From Nitrososphaerota archaeon (GTDB lineage Archaea; Thermoproteota; Nitrososphaeria; Nitrososphaerales; Gagatemarchaeaceae), in NCBI GenBank assembly GCA_028866945.1, contig JAGWHE010000010.1, positions 1 through 34,897 of the forward strand: a DNA stretch of 34,897 nucleotides, read 5' to 3'. Made by a program: the position numbers and the translations under genes. Below are positions 22,057-29,087 of the stretch, piece after piece. Positions within the stretch are counted from its first letter, which is position 1; every line of letters starts with the position of its first letter. Below the pieces are notes generated by a model. The model was given only the letters and a program-made list of their open reading frames with translations, searched no databases and was not told where the DNA came from.

Positions 22057-22641
22057 CTACTTCATCGCCCTGAAGAAGAAGTCGGCGACGAAACGGCTGT
22101 ACGACTCTCTGTCCGAGCTCTTGGCGAAATGGATGTGCTGGAAGATCACCCTGTTGAGCATCCCCAGCAGGCAGTCGACGGCGAGGTTCGCCTCTGTCCT
22201 GCGGAAGAGCCCCTTCGAGATCGCCTTTGTCACGAGGCCCTCCGCGATCCCTGAGATCTTCTCCAGATCGTCTGACACCCTCTGCGCACTGTGCTTGTCG
22301 AGGGACGCCGAGTCCCTCATGTAGAGTCCGATGTCGAACGCATGCTCCGGAAAGGTGGAGAGGTACGTGGAGATGAACGACTCTAGCCCCTTCCTGGGGT
22401 CCGCGTTCTTCGAGGCCGACGCCAGGTTCGCGATGAAGGCGGACATCGAGATCTGCTTCCGGGCAACGGCGTCGAAGAGCCCCTTCTTGCTCCCGAAGTA
22501 GTAGTAGATGACAGGAGCCGTTGTCGCCGTCTCCTTGCAGATGTCCCTCACGGAGACGTTGGCGAACCCTCTCTCGGCGAACATCTTTGAGGCTACCTGA
22601 AGTATCCTCTCGGCGGTTGCCCGCTGCTCCTGTGACTGCAT
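22057..22641 (-). CDS. TetR/AcrR family transcription regulator
   Basis: A 194-residue repressor. The N-terminal helix-turn-helix (about 10-55; ERILQVASKMFAERGFANVS, then ICKETATTAPVIYYYFGSKKGLFDAV) is textbook TetR, with the YYYFGSK recognition helix. The C-terminal all-helical domain binds an unknown inducer. A leaderless ATG at 22641 lies 28 bp from a TATA core that sits in the middle of a perfect 10-bp palindrome, so self-repression is very likely. TetR regulators are much commoner in bacteria, so an old transfer is possible. It lies downstream of the cyclase gene on the same strand. Confidence 0.9.
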   Translation of the reverse strand: MQSQEQRATAERILQVASKMFAERGFANVSVRDICKETATTAPVIYYYFGSKKGLFDAVARKQISMSAFIANLASASKNADPRKGLESFISTYLSTFPEHAFDIGLYMRDSASLDKHSAQRVSDDLEKISGIAEGLVTKAISKGLFRRTEANLAVDCLLGMLNRVIFQHIHFAKSSDRESYSRFVADFFFRAMK

Positions 22642-22657
22642 CCCTTGGAAAATCTGC

Positions 22658-22682
22658 CTTCAAGCGTATTTAACGCTTGAAG
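22658..22682 (-). promoter_or_regulatory. Palindromic operator overlapping the TetR-gene TATA box
   Basis: CTTCAAGCGT, spacer ATTTA, ACGCTTGAAG: a perfect 10-bp inverted repeat. The TATA core (TTAAATA on minus) lies across the centre, so a bound TetR dimer would exclude TBP. The repeat ends one base before the stop codon of the cyclase gene (22684). Confidence 0.8.
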
Positions 22683-22683
22683 C

Positions 22684-24627
22684 CTAGGGGAACTTCATGG
22701 AGTTCATCATGCTGGAGAACTTGGCATCCTTCCGAAGCCAATCGAACCTCGGCTCAACGTTGCACCAGACGAGCCAACTCGACCGCTCCACGAACGCTTT
22801 CTGGAGCCACGTGAGCGTCTGGTCTCTGTCTCTGAAACCGTTGTAGATCACCGCGATCCAGTATGAGGGGACGTACTTCGCCTTGGACCGTTCGAGCAGC
22901 CTGTCCAGCACCCCCAGGGCCTGGTCCCTCTTCCCGGCGGCCGCCAGCCCGTGCCCGAGCATCGCCAGGGCAAGGGTGCCGTCCCCGGAGAGCCTCACTG
23001 CCGTCTCAAGCTCTCCGATCGCCTCGGAGAACATCCCCTTCTCCAGGTACGGCCTGCCGAACCAGATGTGGGTGAGCGTGAACGTCGGGTCCAGTTCGAC
23101 GGCCCTCCGATACTGTTCGATGGCACGGTCGTATTGGCGCGAAAGGTAGAGCACGTGCCCCTCACCCGTGTTGATGGCGAGGTTGAGGGGGTCGAGCTCC
23201 TTGGCCCTGGCTATCTCAGAGAGTGCTTCGTCGAACCGCCCCATGGCCTTTAGGAAGTCGGCGAAGAAGTGGTGCGCCGGGGCGTAGCTCGGGTTGATTC
23301 CGATAGCCTCGCGGAACTCTTCCTCGGCTCCCTTCCAGTCCCAGTCGTACTGGAACCTGATGAGCCCCAGCGAAGTGTGGGCTTCGGCCAGCTTGGGGTC
23401 CAAGGAAAGCGCCCTCCCCACGGCCTCCTTTGCCCTGGGGAAGACTTCGTTGGGCGGTGCGAACTCGAGCAGGGCAAGGGTGGAATAACTGTCGGCGAGC
23501 CCACTGTACGCCTTCGCGTATCTGTCGTCCGCTGCAAGCGCCTTCTCGAAGAACACTGTCGCCTGCCTGAGGCCCTCTTCGGTCCTGCGGCTCCAGCTCT
23601 GCCTCCCTCTCAGGTAGTCCGTGTATGCTTCGAAGTTGGCTGCAGGCCGCTGACCTCCCGCGCCGAGGACCTGCAGCTTGAGTTCGCCGGCCACCCGCTG
23701 GGCAATGTCCGACTGGATGGAGAACAGGTCGCTCACCTCCCTGTCGTACTGCTGCGACCACCTCGACTCCTGGGTTGAGGCGTCAACCAGCTGGACCGTG
23801 ATACGCACCCTCCCGCCAGCCTTCCTAACGCTCCCTTCAAGCACGTTCCCGACTCCGAGCTCGCGGCCGATCTCCGAGACCGGTTTGGAGGTCCCCTTGT
23901 ACTTCATCACGGACGTCCGGGCGATGACCTTGAGCCCCTGAGTCCTAGAAACCGAGGAGATCAGCTCCTCCGTCAGCCCGTCCGCGAAGTACTCTTCCTT
24001 GTCGTCGGCCGATATGTTCCTAAGCGGGAGCACTGCGATCCTCCCTGCCTGCTCCGCCTTCGGGGTGTCCGCCGCTGGGGATATCCTCTCGCCAAAGCCG
24101 GCGATCTGGTAGACCTCCACGGGGGCGCTCACGTTCTTCAGAAGCGGCCGCCCGATGGACTCGAACTTGAAGTCGGCCTTGTTGAGCACACTGTCGCGGA
24201 CCTGGCCTGTGACGCATATGCCTCCAGGCGGCGCCAGGGGCTCTATCCTCGACGCCACGTTCACGGCGTCCCCGGCGACGTCGCCGCCCGAGTGGATCAC
24301 GTCGCCCAGGTGGATGCCGATTCTCATCTTCATCCTGCCACCCCTCGCCCCGTTCGGGTCCGTCCCTCTCATCGCAGCCTGAATCTCCCCCGCGCACCGG
24401 ACCGCATCCAGGGCGCTCACGAACTCGACCAGGAACGCATCTCCCATGGTCTTGACCTCCCTGCCGCTGTGCCTAGCAAGTATGGGTCTGACGATCCTGC
24501 GCTGCTCCTCGAGCATGTCTATCGCCCTCGCCTCATCCTCCTGGGTCATGGCCGTGAAGCCAACCGTGTCGGTGAACATTATGGCCGCAAGCCTGCGCTG
24601 GCCTCCCACCTGGCCCGAGCCCGACAT
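22684..24627 (-). CDS. Class III nucleotide cyclase-TolB-like-TPR protein
   Basis: A 647-residue three-part protein. First, a class III cyclase domain (about 10-180) with a complete active site: metal Asp D20 (FTDTVGF) and D63 (KTMGDAF), base-selecting K59 and D120, transition-state N123 and R127 (GDAVNVASR). The Lys/Asp pair predicts ATP as substrate, giving cAMP. Second, a TolB/FlgO-like domain (about 195-325; IAVLPLRNIS, YFADGLTEELISSVSR, LEGSVRKAGGRVRITVQLVD). Third, at least seven tetratricopeptide repeats to the C-terminus. No signal peptide or membrane helix. This architecture is common in bacteria such as rhizobia, so transfer into archaea is likely. Upstream DNA has only a weak A-rich TATA. 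Confidence 0.9.
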   Translation of the reverse strand: MSGSGQVGGQRRLAAIMFTDTVGFTAMTQEDEARAIDMLEEQRRIVRPILARHSGREVKTMGDAFLVEFVSALDAVRCAGEIQAAMRGTDPNGARGGRMKMRIGIHLGDVIHSGGDVAGDAVNVASRIEPLAPPGGICVTGQVRDSVLNKADFKFESIGRPLLKNVSAPVEVYQIAGFGERISPAADTPKAEQAGRIAVLPLRNISADDKEEYFADGLTEELISSVSRTQGLKVIARTSVMKYKGTSKPVSEIGRELGVGNVLEGSVRKAGGRVRITVQLVDASTQESRWSQQYDREVSDLFSIQSDIAQRVAGELKLQVLGAGGQRPAANFEAYTDYLRGRQSWSRRTEEGLRQATVFFEKALAADDRYAKAYSGLADSYSTLALLEFAPPNEVFPRAKEAVGRALSLDPKLAEAHTSLGLIRFQYDWDWKGAEEEFREAIGINPSYAPAHHFFADFLKAMGRFDEALSEIARAKELDPLNLAINTGEGHVLYLSRQYDRAIEQYRRAVELDPTFTLTHIWFGRPYLEKGMFSEAIGELETAVRLSGDGTLALAMLGHGLAAAGKRDQALGVLDRLLERSKAKYVPSYWIAVIYNGFRDRDQTLTWLQKAFVERSSWLVWCNVEPRFDWLRKDAKFSSMMNSMKFP

Positions 24628-24674
24628 GGGCCGCCCTAAGAGAGGGGTGCTCTTTTTCTGTTTAGCTTTGACGC

Positions 24675-26348
24675 CTAGTCGAATTCTCCGCCGCCTTCGC
24701 CGCCCATGCCGCCCGCGCCTCCAGGCGGACCGGCCGGTGCCTTCGACTTGCCGGCGGCGATGACGTCGTCGATTCGGAGGATCATCGATGCGGCCTCGGT
24801 GGCCGACCTGATGATCTGGACCTTCACGGCGAGAGGCTCAAAGACCTGGCGCTGGTACATGTCCTTTACCTTCCCGTCGGACGCCTCGATGCCGAACCAC
24901 TTGCCGTCCTCGTTGGCGTGCTTTGCCCTAAACTCGACCTGCGCGTCGATGGGGTCCATCCCGGCGTTGAGGGCGAGGGCGATCGGGATTGACTCGAGCG
25001 CTTCGGCGAACTTCTGCGCCGCCAGCTGCTCTCTCCCTGAAAGCTTGTCCGCCCAGCTCAGGACCCGGGCCGCTGCTTCTGCCTCGGCTGCGCCTCCCCC
25101 TGCGACAATCGCAGGCTTCTCGATGACGTCTTTGGTGACCATCAGTGCGTCGTGCAGGGACCTCTCCCCCTCATCCACGATGCGCTGGGTGCCGCCTCGG
25201 ACGAGGATGGTGACGGCCTTCGGGTTCTTGCATCCCTCGACGAAGACCCACTTGTCCTCCTCCACCTTCCGCTCTTCGACGCGGGCGGCGTATCCCAGGT
25301 CGGATGGGGACAGGTCCTCGAAGTTGTTGACCACCCGGCCACCTGTGGCCTTCGCTAGCTTGGTCATATCGGACTCCTTGGCGCGCCTCACCGCCAGGAC
25401 CCCGGCCTTGGCCAGGTAGTGCTGGGCGATGTCGTCTATGCCCTTCTGGCATACGACCACGTTGGCGCCGACGTCGACCACCTTGTCGACCATCCCCTTC
25501 AGCATCTTCGTCTCCTCGTCAAGGAACTTCTTCATCATGGACGGGTCGTTGATGTTGAGCTTTGCGTCGAACTCGGTCTTCTCGATCTCGAAGGGGGCGC
25601 TCACCAGCGCGATCTTGGCCTTCTCGGCCACCTTGGGCATCCCGGAGTGGACCACTTCCTTGTCGAGGACTATGCCCTGGATCAGTTTGGTGTCCTTGAG
25701 CGACCCTCCCGGCTTCTTCTCAACCTTCACGTTCTCGATGTCTACCCTGAACCCCTTGTCGGCCTTCTCGGCCACGGCGAGGATGGCGTCGACCACCAGC
25801 TCGGCAAGCTCCCCTGCCTCCTTGAAGACCAGCTTCGTCTGCATGCTGGTCCGAGCCACCTTGACCAGCCATCCGCGGTCATCGGGGGTGACCTTTTCTG
25901 CGGCGTCCTCGAGCGCCTCGATGGCCCTCTTCGCGGCCTTCGAGTAGCCGTCCACGATGACTGTCGGGTGGACGTCCTTGTCGAGGAGCTCCTCCGCCTT
26001 CTCCAGAAGGGCTCCCGCGAGCACCACCGCTGACGTCGTCCCGTCGCCGACTTCGTTGTCGGTGGTCTTGGCGACCTCCACGAGCATCTTGGCTGCCGGA
26101 TGCTGGACGTCTATCTCCTTCAGCATGGTCGCGCCGTCGTTGGTTATCGTCACGTCTCCGAGCGAGTCGACGAGCATCTTGTCCATCCCCCGCGGGCCGA
26201 TCGAGGTCTTCACGACCTCAGAAATCAGCTTGGCGGCGGCGATGTTGTTCCTCTGGGCCTCCTTGCCCCTGCTCTGGTTCGACCCTTCCTTGAGAATCAG
26301 GACGGGCTGTCCGGACGAAGTCATGGCTGGAATCGCGGTTGTCGACAT
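24675..26348 (-). CDS. ths: Thermosome subunit (group II chaperonin)
   Basis: A 557-residue ATP-dependent folding chaperone that assembles into a double ring with a built-in lid. Visible signatures: SIGPRGMDKMLVD and TITNDGATMLKEI in the N-terminal equatorial domain, the ATP motif VGDGTTSAVVLAGALL, GGGAAEAEAA in the second equatorial half, NAGMDPID, and a C-terminal GGAGGMGGEGG tail facing the cavity. Length is standard. The TATA-like CTAATAAA lies about 37 bp from ATG 26348, leaving a short leader with a GTGAT ribosome site just before the ATG, unlike the leaderless genes around it. Probably one of several paralogues in the genome. Confidence 0.97.
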   Translation of the reverse strand: MSTTAIPAMTSSGQPVLILKEGSNQSRGKEAQRNNIAAAKLISEVVKTSIGPRGMDKMLVDSLGDVTITNDGATMLKEIDVQHPAAKMLVEVAKTTDNEVGDGTTSAVVLAGALLEKAEELLDKDVHPTVIVDGYSKAAKRAIEALEDAAEKVTPDDRGWLVKVARTSMQTKLVFKEAGELAELVVDAILAVAEKADKGFRVDIENVKVEKKPGGSLKDTKLIQGIVLDKEVVHSGMPKVAEKAKIALVSAPFEIEKTEFDAKLNINDPSMMKKFLDEETKMLKGMVDKVVDVGANVVVCQKGIDDIAQHYLAKAGVLAVRRAKESDMTKLAKATGGRVVNNFEDLSPSDLGYAARVEERKVEEDKWVFVEGCKNPKAVTILVRGGTQRIVDEGERSLHDALMVTKDVIEKPAIVAGGGAAEAEAAARVLSWADKLSGREQLAAQKFAEALESIPIALALNAGMDPIDAQVEFRAKHANEDGKWFGIEASDGKVKDMYQRQVFEPLAVKVQIIRSATEAASMILRIDDVIAAGKSKAPAGPPGGAGGMGGEGGGEFD

Positions 26349-26380
26349 GATATCACTTGTCGGTATACAACCAATTGGGG

Positions 26381-26390
26381 TTTATTAGCG
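26381..26390 (-). promoter_or_regulatory. TATA-like element for the thermosome gene
   Basis: CGCTAATAAA on the minus strand; it would start the mRNA about 10 nt before the ATG. A second AT-rich site (TTGTATACCG at 26361-26370) is too close to be the TATA box. Confidence 0.45.
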
Positions 26391-26409
26391 TTACGCGGGG
26401 ATACCGCCT

Positions 26410-26721
26410 CTAGCGAGGGGACGGTGCCCGCCGCCCCTTCCCAAGGCAGCGCTCGATCCTCTCCGCCAGGCCGAAGTCCCATTCGGTCACCCCGCCCTCT
26501 GAGTGGGTCTGGAGAGACAGTTTCACGGCAGTGTACCTGACGTTGATGTCCGGGTGGTGCTCCTCCTTCTCGGCAATCTTGGCGACCGAGTCGACGAAGG
26601 CTATCCCGTCCATGAACTTCTTGAACTCGAAGGTCTTCACGATGAACTTCCCCTCTTTCCTCCATCCGCCAAGGTGCTTCAACCTGGCGGCCACCGCGGC
26701 GTCGCTGAGAAGCGCTGGCAT
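26410..26721 (-). CDS. Pterin-4a-carbinolamine dehydratase
   Basis: A 103-residue protein with the complete family core: a helix ending IAEKEEHHPDINVRYTAVKL, then THSEGGVTEWDFGLAERIE, where the HH, the later His and the GGVT-x-x-D turn form the active site. The enzyme dehydrates 4a-hydroxytetrahydropterins; in organisms without aromatic amino-acid hydroxylases it may serve pterin or molybdopterin metabolism. The frame is open back to 27129, but the TATA box at 26744-26752 sits 28 bp before ATG 26721, and the upstream part is antisense to another gene, so the short form is the gene. Confidence 0.92.
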   Translation of the reverse strand: MPALLSDAAVAARLKHLGGWRKEGKFIVKTFEFKKFMDGIAFVDSVAKIAEKEEHHPDINVRYTAVKLSLQTHSEGGVTEWDFGLAERIERCLGKGRRAPSPR

Positions 26722-26743
26722 CAGGCCGGACGACGCCCGGTTT

Positions 26744-26752
26744 CGTATATAA
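26744..26752 (-). promoter_or_regulatory. TATA box for the dehydratase gene
   Basis: TTATATACG on the minus strand, 27-28 bp before ATG 26721. It may also serve the plus-strand gene at 26803, with a leader of about 25 nt. Confidence 0.65.
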
Positions 26753-26802
26753 TTTAGTGAAAGGGCAACTGCAATTGACCGGGGGCGTTTACCGGCGGAA
26801 AT

Positions 26803-27144
26803 GTGGAGAGAGCGCGGGCGTTGCAGGAAAAGAAGATTCTCTATAGCGTCGCTGGCTCTCTCGCCAGGGTCGCAGAAGCGAAGTCCAGCGTGGCCGCGAG
26901 CGTCGACACCGCCGGACTGAGGCCTCACATGAGGGCACTCTCGAAGCCGGGCTCGCCGAGTTCTGCCATGAGGAAGGCGGGGGTCGCGCTCATAGTCGGG
27001 ACTCCTGACCCCATAACTGCCGTCCCTGGGGTGGCGCTGCTCGCAGCCTCCTTCGCATCCAAACGGAAGGACCCGGCGAAGCTCGACGACTTGGCCGCCG
27101 AAACCAGAAAGATACTTCGCGACATACAAGGCTTGAGCCTTTAA
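26803..27144 (+). CDS. Conserved-looking hypothetical protein, 113 residues
   Basis: No recognised domain. A basic N-terminal helix (ERARALQEKKILYSVAGSLA) is followed by AMRKAGVALIVGTPDPITAVPGVALLAASF, a hydrophobic Gly/Pro-rich stretch that could be one or two short membrane-associated helices, and then a charged C-terminal helix (PAKLDDLAAETRKILRDI). The pattern feels like a conserved thaumarchaeal small membrane-associated protein, but this is from memory. GTG start at 26803; no strong ribosome site. The downstream gene has its own TATA box overlapping this gene's end. Confidence 0.6.
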   Translation: MERARALQEKKILYSVAGSLARVAEAKSSVAASVDTAGLRPHMRALSKPGSPSSAMRKAGVALIVGTPDPITAVPGVALLAASFASKRKDPAKLDDLAAETRKILRDIQGLSL

Positions 27145-27147
27145 GTA
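27140..27147 (+). promoter_or_regulatory. TATA box for the 97-residue hypothetical gene
   Basis: TTTAAGTA, centred 28-29 bp before ATG 27172. It overlaps the stop codon of the preceding gene. Confidence 0.6.
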
Positions 27148-27171
27148 TCCGGCGACGCTGCTCGTCCCTCG

Positions 27172-27465
27172 ATGGACCTCAAGCCTGCGAAAGGGATCAA
27201 GGTGAAGGTCAACGCATCGCGCGAAGCGATCTTCGGCGACGAGTCAGTCGGCGTGCAGAGAGTCACCCTCAACGACGGGGCAAGGTCGGGGGTGATGACC
27301 GGGCGGACCTTGGTCGGTTTCTGCGAAGTCGAGATGCCCAAGCTTGACGGGCACAACCACTGGTACCCCGTCGAGGACCTCGCCGGCGAGCACGGCGAGA
27401 AGATTGTAGAGGAAGAGATTCCGATAGAGTTGGACGAAGACGAGGGCCCCGAAGAGGACTCCTAG
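27172..27465 (+). CDS. Hypothetical acidic protein, 97 residues
   Basis: Beta-rich small protein (GIKVKVNASREAIFGDESVGVQRVTL, then SGVMTGRTLVGFCEVEMPKL) with a very acidic tail (KIVEEEIPIELDEDEGPEEDS). No signal peptide or membrane helix. The first part could be a small barrel; the acidic tail suggests contact with a basic partner or nucleic-acid mimicry. Not recognised. Leaderless ATG with a good TATA box, so very likely expressed, and followed 28 bp later by another small gene in the same direction. Confidence 0.65.
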   Translation: MDLKPAKGIKVKVNASREAIFGDESVGVQRVTLNDGARSGVMTGRTLVGFCEVEMPKLDGHNHWYPVEDLAGEHGEKIVEEEIPIELDEDEGPEEDS

Positions 27466-27493
27466 CGAGGCGTCGGCCCCGTCGGCCGAGATC

Positions 27494-27799
27494 GTGTTCG
27501 TCATCGACGTTTCTGCCCTCACCAAGGAAGGGTTCGTGGGAAGCTCCACCTATGAAGGGAAGCGGGTCGACCTTGGGTTCGACGACTCTGGCGAAGGGGT
27601 CTTTCTGACCCCTGAGATGGCGGCGCGCCTTCATGTCAGGAAGGGTTCCAGGGTGTCCCTGGTCCTGGAGGGTGAATCGACCCGGGTCGTCGACCTTGCC
27701 GTCGGCGGCGTGGGAAAGCGTCCCAGAATCTCTGACCCGAAGGCCTACTACGCCGTGGGCCGCGAGGGTGGGGCGGTCGTGCGCCTCCGCAGGGCCTAG
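27494..27799 (+). CDS. Hypothetical beta-rich protein, 101 residues
   Basis: Begins with hydrophobic FVIDVSALTKEGFVG, then a series of predicted strands (KRVDLGFDDSGEGVFLTPEMAARLHVRKGSRVSLVLEGES), resembling a small AbrB-like or double-psi barrel, although no motif proves it. GTG start at 27494 without a clear ribosome site or TATA box; it probably follows the 97-residue gene as a second cistron. Its stop codon TAG overlaps the stop of the convergent nucleotidyltransferase gene in the palindrome CTAG (27796-27799). Confidence 0.55.
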   Translation: MFVIDVSALTKEGFVGSSTYEGKRVDLGFDDSGEGVFLTPEMAARLHVRKGSRVSLVLEGESTRVVDLAVGGVGKRPRISDPKAYYAVGREGGAVVRLRRA

Positions 27800-28560
27800 C
27801 GGAGCATGGCGTCGCCGTCGGAGTTGGGGAGCTCGTACCACCTGCTCTTCTCCCCCACCCTGGCCCTCATCTTCCAACCGAACGACTTCGGTGCCGATTC
27901 CATCATCGACTTCAGCGCCTGGACCCTCAGGAGAACCACCTCCTTCCCAGGGACCTCGCGCTCCCTGCACCAGGACTCGAGGGCCTCGAGGCTCTTCCAG
28001 AAGGTGGTGTAGACCCCCCAATCCTTCGAGCAGAGGTCAGAGATCTCGTCCCCCCTTATCCCGCCACCACCGTCGGTCACTTCGAAGTCATGGAAGGCCA
28101 CCACGAGGTCCTTGTACTCCTTCTCGGTCTTCTCCACCACCTGCAGCTTGGTCATGAGGAGCTGCGTCATCGGGAGGGTGTAAGTCCCTGCCAGGATGCT
28201 CTCCTTGAAGTTGAACTTGTGGCACATGATGAACTCGTCGAGGAACAGGTCCACCCTGCGGCTGTTCTCCATGTCATAGTAGATCAGGCGCTGGCCCATG
28301 TTGAGCTTGTTGAACAGCTCTCTTGGCTTGTAACCGAGCGTTTCCATGATTTTCATGATGGTTCGTGAATCCTGCCTCTTCCCCATGAGGTCGATGTCCT
28401 TGTTCTCCCTGAAGTACCGCGGGTCCATCGAACTCGGGCAGAGCTTCTTGAACGCCAGCCCCCCGAAGAGTCGGAGCCTCACTCCCTTCGACTCGGCCGT
28501 GTCTATGATTTGAGTGGCGGCATCAAGCGCGTTAGCAGGCAGCAAGACGAGGCTCTCCAA
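27796..28560 (-). CDS. Nucleotidyltransferase-fold protein (AbiEii/MNT-like)
   Basis: A 254-residue protein with a Pol-beta-type nucleotidyltransferase core: LRLFGGLAFKKLCP (the GG motif), KDIDLMG (metal Asp pair), and RRVDLFLDEF with the third Asp. The helical segment MTQLLMTKLQVVEKTEKEYKDL matches the K-x-x-D region of AbiEii-like toxins and related nucleotidyltransferases. The C-terminal 100 residues are unassigned. Possible roles include RNA or nucleotide modification; no antitoxin-like partner is adjacent on the same strand, so a toxin call is not made. TTG start at 28560, leaderless. Confidence 0.7.
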   Translation of the reverse strand: MESLVLLPANALDAATQIIDTAESKGVRLRLFGGLAFKKLCPSSMDPRYFRENKDIDLMGKRQDSRTIMKIMETLGYKPRELFNKLNMGQRLIYYDMENSRRVDLFLDEFIMCHKFNFKESILAGTYTLPMTQLLMTKLQVVEKTEKEYKDLVVAFHDFEVTDGGGGIRGDEISDLCSKDWGVYTTFWKSLEALESWCREREVPGKEVVLLRVQALKSMMESAPKSFGWKMRARVGEKSRWYELPNSDGDAMLR

Positions 28561-28586
28561 GCGACCCCGGACGCACTTGCTTTTGG

Positions 28587-28593
28587 ATTTAAG
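28587..28593 (-). promoter_or_regulatory. TATA box for the nucleotidyltransferase-fold gene
   Basis: CTTAAAT on the minus strand, about 30 bp before TTG 28560. The sequence from here to 28662 holds no convincing gene. Confidence 0.6.
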
Positions 28594-28662
28594 ACGTGTT
28601 TAGCATCGACGTGTTGAACGGCAGGGTAACTGCAAAACCAGCGCCCTGTCGGCCGTTTCTTA

Positions 28663-28968
28663 TCACCTGCGCTTTCGGGACCGCTCCAGGACCCAGCGCG
28701 GCTTCTCCCAGAGCTCCTCGAACCCGGCGGAGTTCCTTATGAGCACCCGGTCGCCGTCGTCATCCAGCAGTTCCACCGCGGGGACCTCGGCCCTGAACCG
28801 GGCATACTCCGCGTCGGTCATGGCCGCCTTCTTCTTTCCCCCAATCGAGGCATGCCAGTCGGCGCTCGTCCCGTCGAGCGAGAAAAGGACGGACGTCGGA
28901 CCTGCCTGGAAATAGAGCCTGGCGTACCTCACCCTTCTGGGGAGCTTGTGTTCGAGTAGGAACTTCAT
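28663..28968 (-). CDS. Hypothetical protein, 101 residues
   Basis: Starts MKFLLEHKLPRRVRYARLYFQ; contains SVLFSLDGTSADWHASIGGKK, a beta-rich middle, then an acidic stretch (VPAVELLDDDGDRVLI) and a basic C-terminal helix (EELWEKPRWVLERSRKRR). No domain recognised. Start at ATG 28968 is supported by a TATA-like CTTATT 27-31 bp upstream. The frame is open back to 29088, but that section overlaps the NurA promoter and reads as non-coding. Located just upstream of nurA on the opposite strand. Confidence 0.6.
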   Translation of the reverse strand: MKFLLEHKLPRRVRYARLYFQAGPTSVLFSLDGTSADWHASIGGKKKAAMTDAEYARFRAEVPAVELLDDDGDRVLIRNSAGFEELWEKPRWVLERSRKRR

Positions 28969-28993
28969 CGCGGGCACAAACCCCGCTTTCCCC

Positions 28994-28999
28994 AATAAG
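28994..28999 (-). promoter_or_regulatory. TATA-like element for the 101-residue hypothetical gene
   Basis: CTTATT on the minus strand, about 28 bp before ATG 28968. Confidence 0.4.
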
Positions 29000-29054
29000 C
29001 GTTCCCTCGAACACTTTCGCGGACGCCCATTCCTCCCTCGCACACACCCTCCAA

Positions 29055-29064
29055 AGTTTAAACT
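29055..29064 (+). promoter_or_regulatory. TATA element for nurA-herA
   Basis: AGTTTAAACT, a perfect 10-bp palindrome, centred 28 bp before TTG 29088. No minus-strand start lies at the matching distance, so here the symmetric element seems to serve one direction. Confidence 0.6.
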
Positions 29065-29087
29065 CCTAACGCACTCCACTCCATACA

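Noticed and set aside
26722-27129. Upstream extension of the pterin dehydratase frame
   Set aside because: The TATA box lies inside it 28 bp before ATG 26721, and the sequence is antisense to another gene and unlike the dehydratase family.
27796-28560. Toxin half of an AbiE-type toxin-antitoxin pair
   Set aside because: The fold fits, but there is no upstream same-strand antitoxin gene, and the gene stands alone under its own promoter.
28613-28740. Possible plus-strand small gene downstream of the shared-looking TTTAAG at 28587-28593
   Set aside because: A TTG lies at about the right distance, but the frame is short and overlaps a minus-strand gene with better composition.
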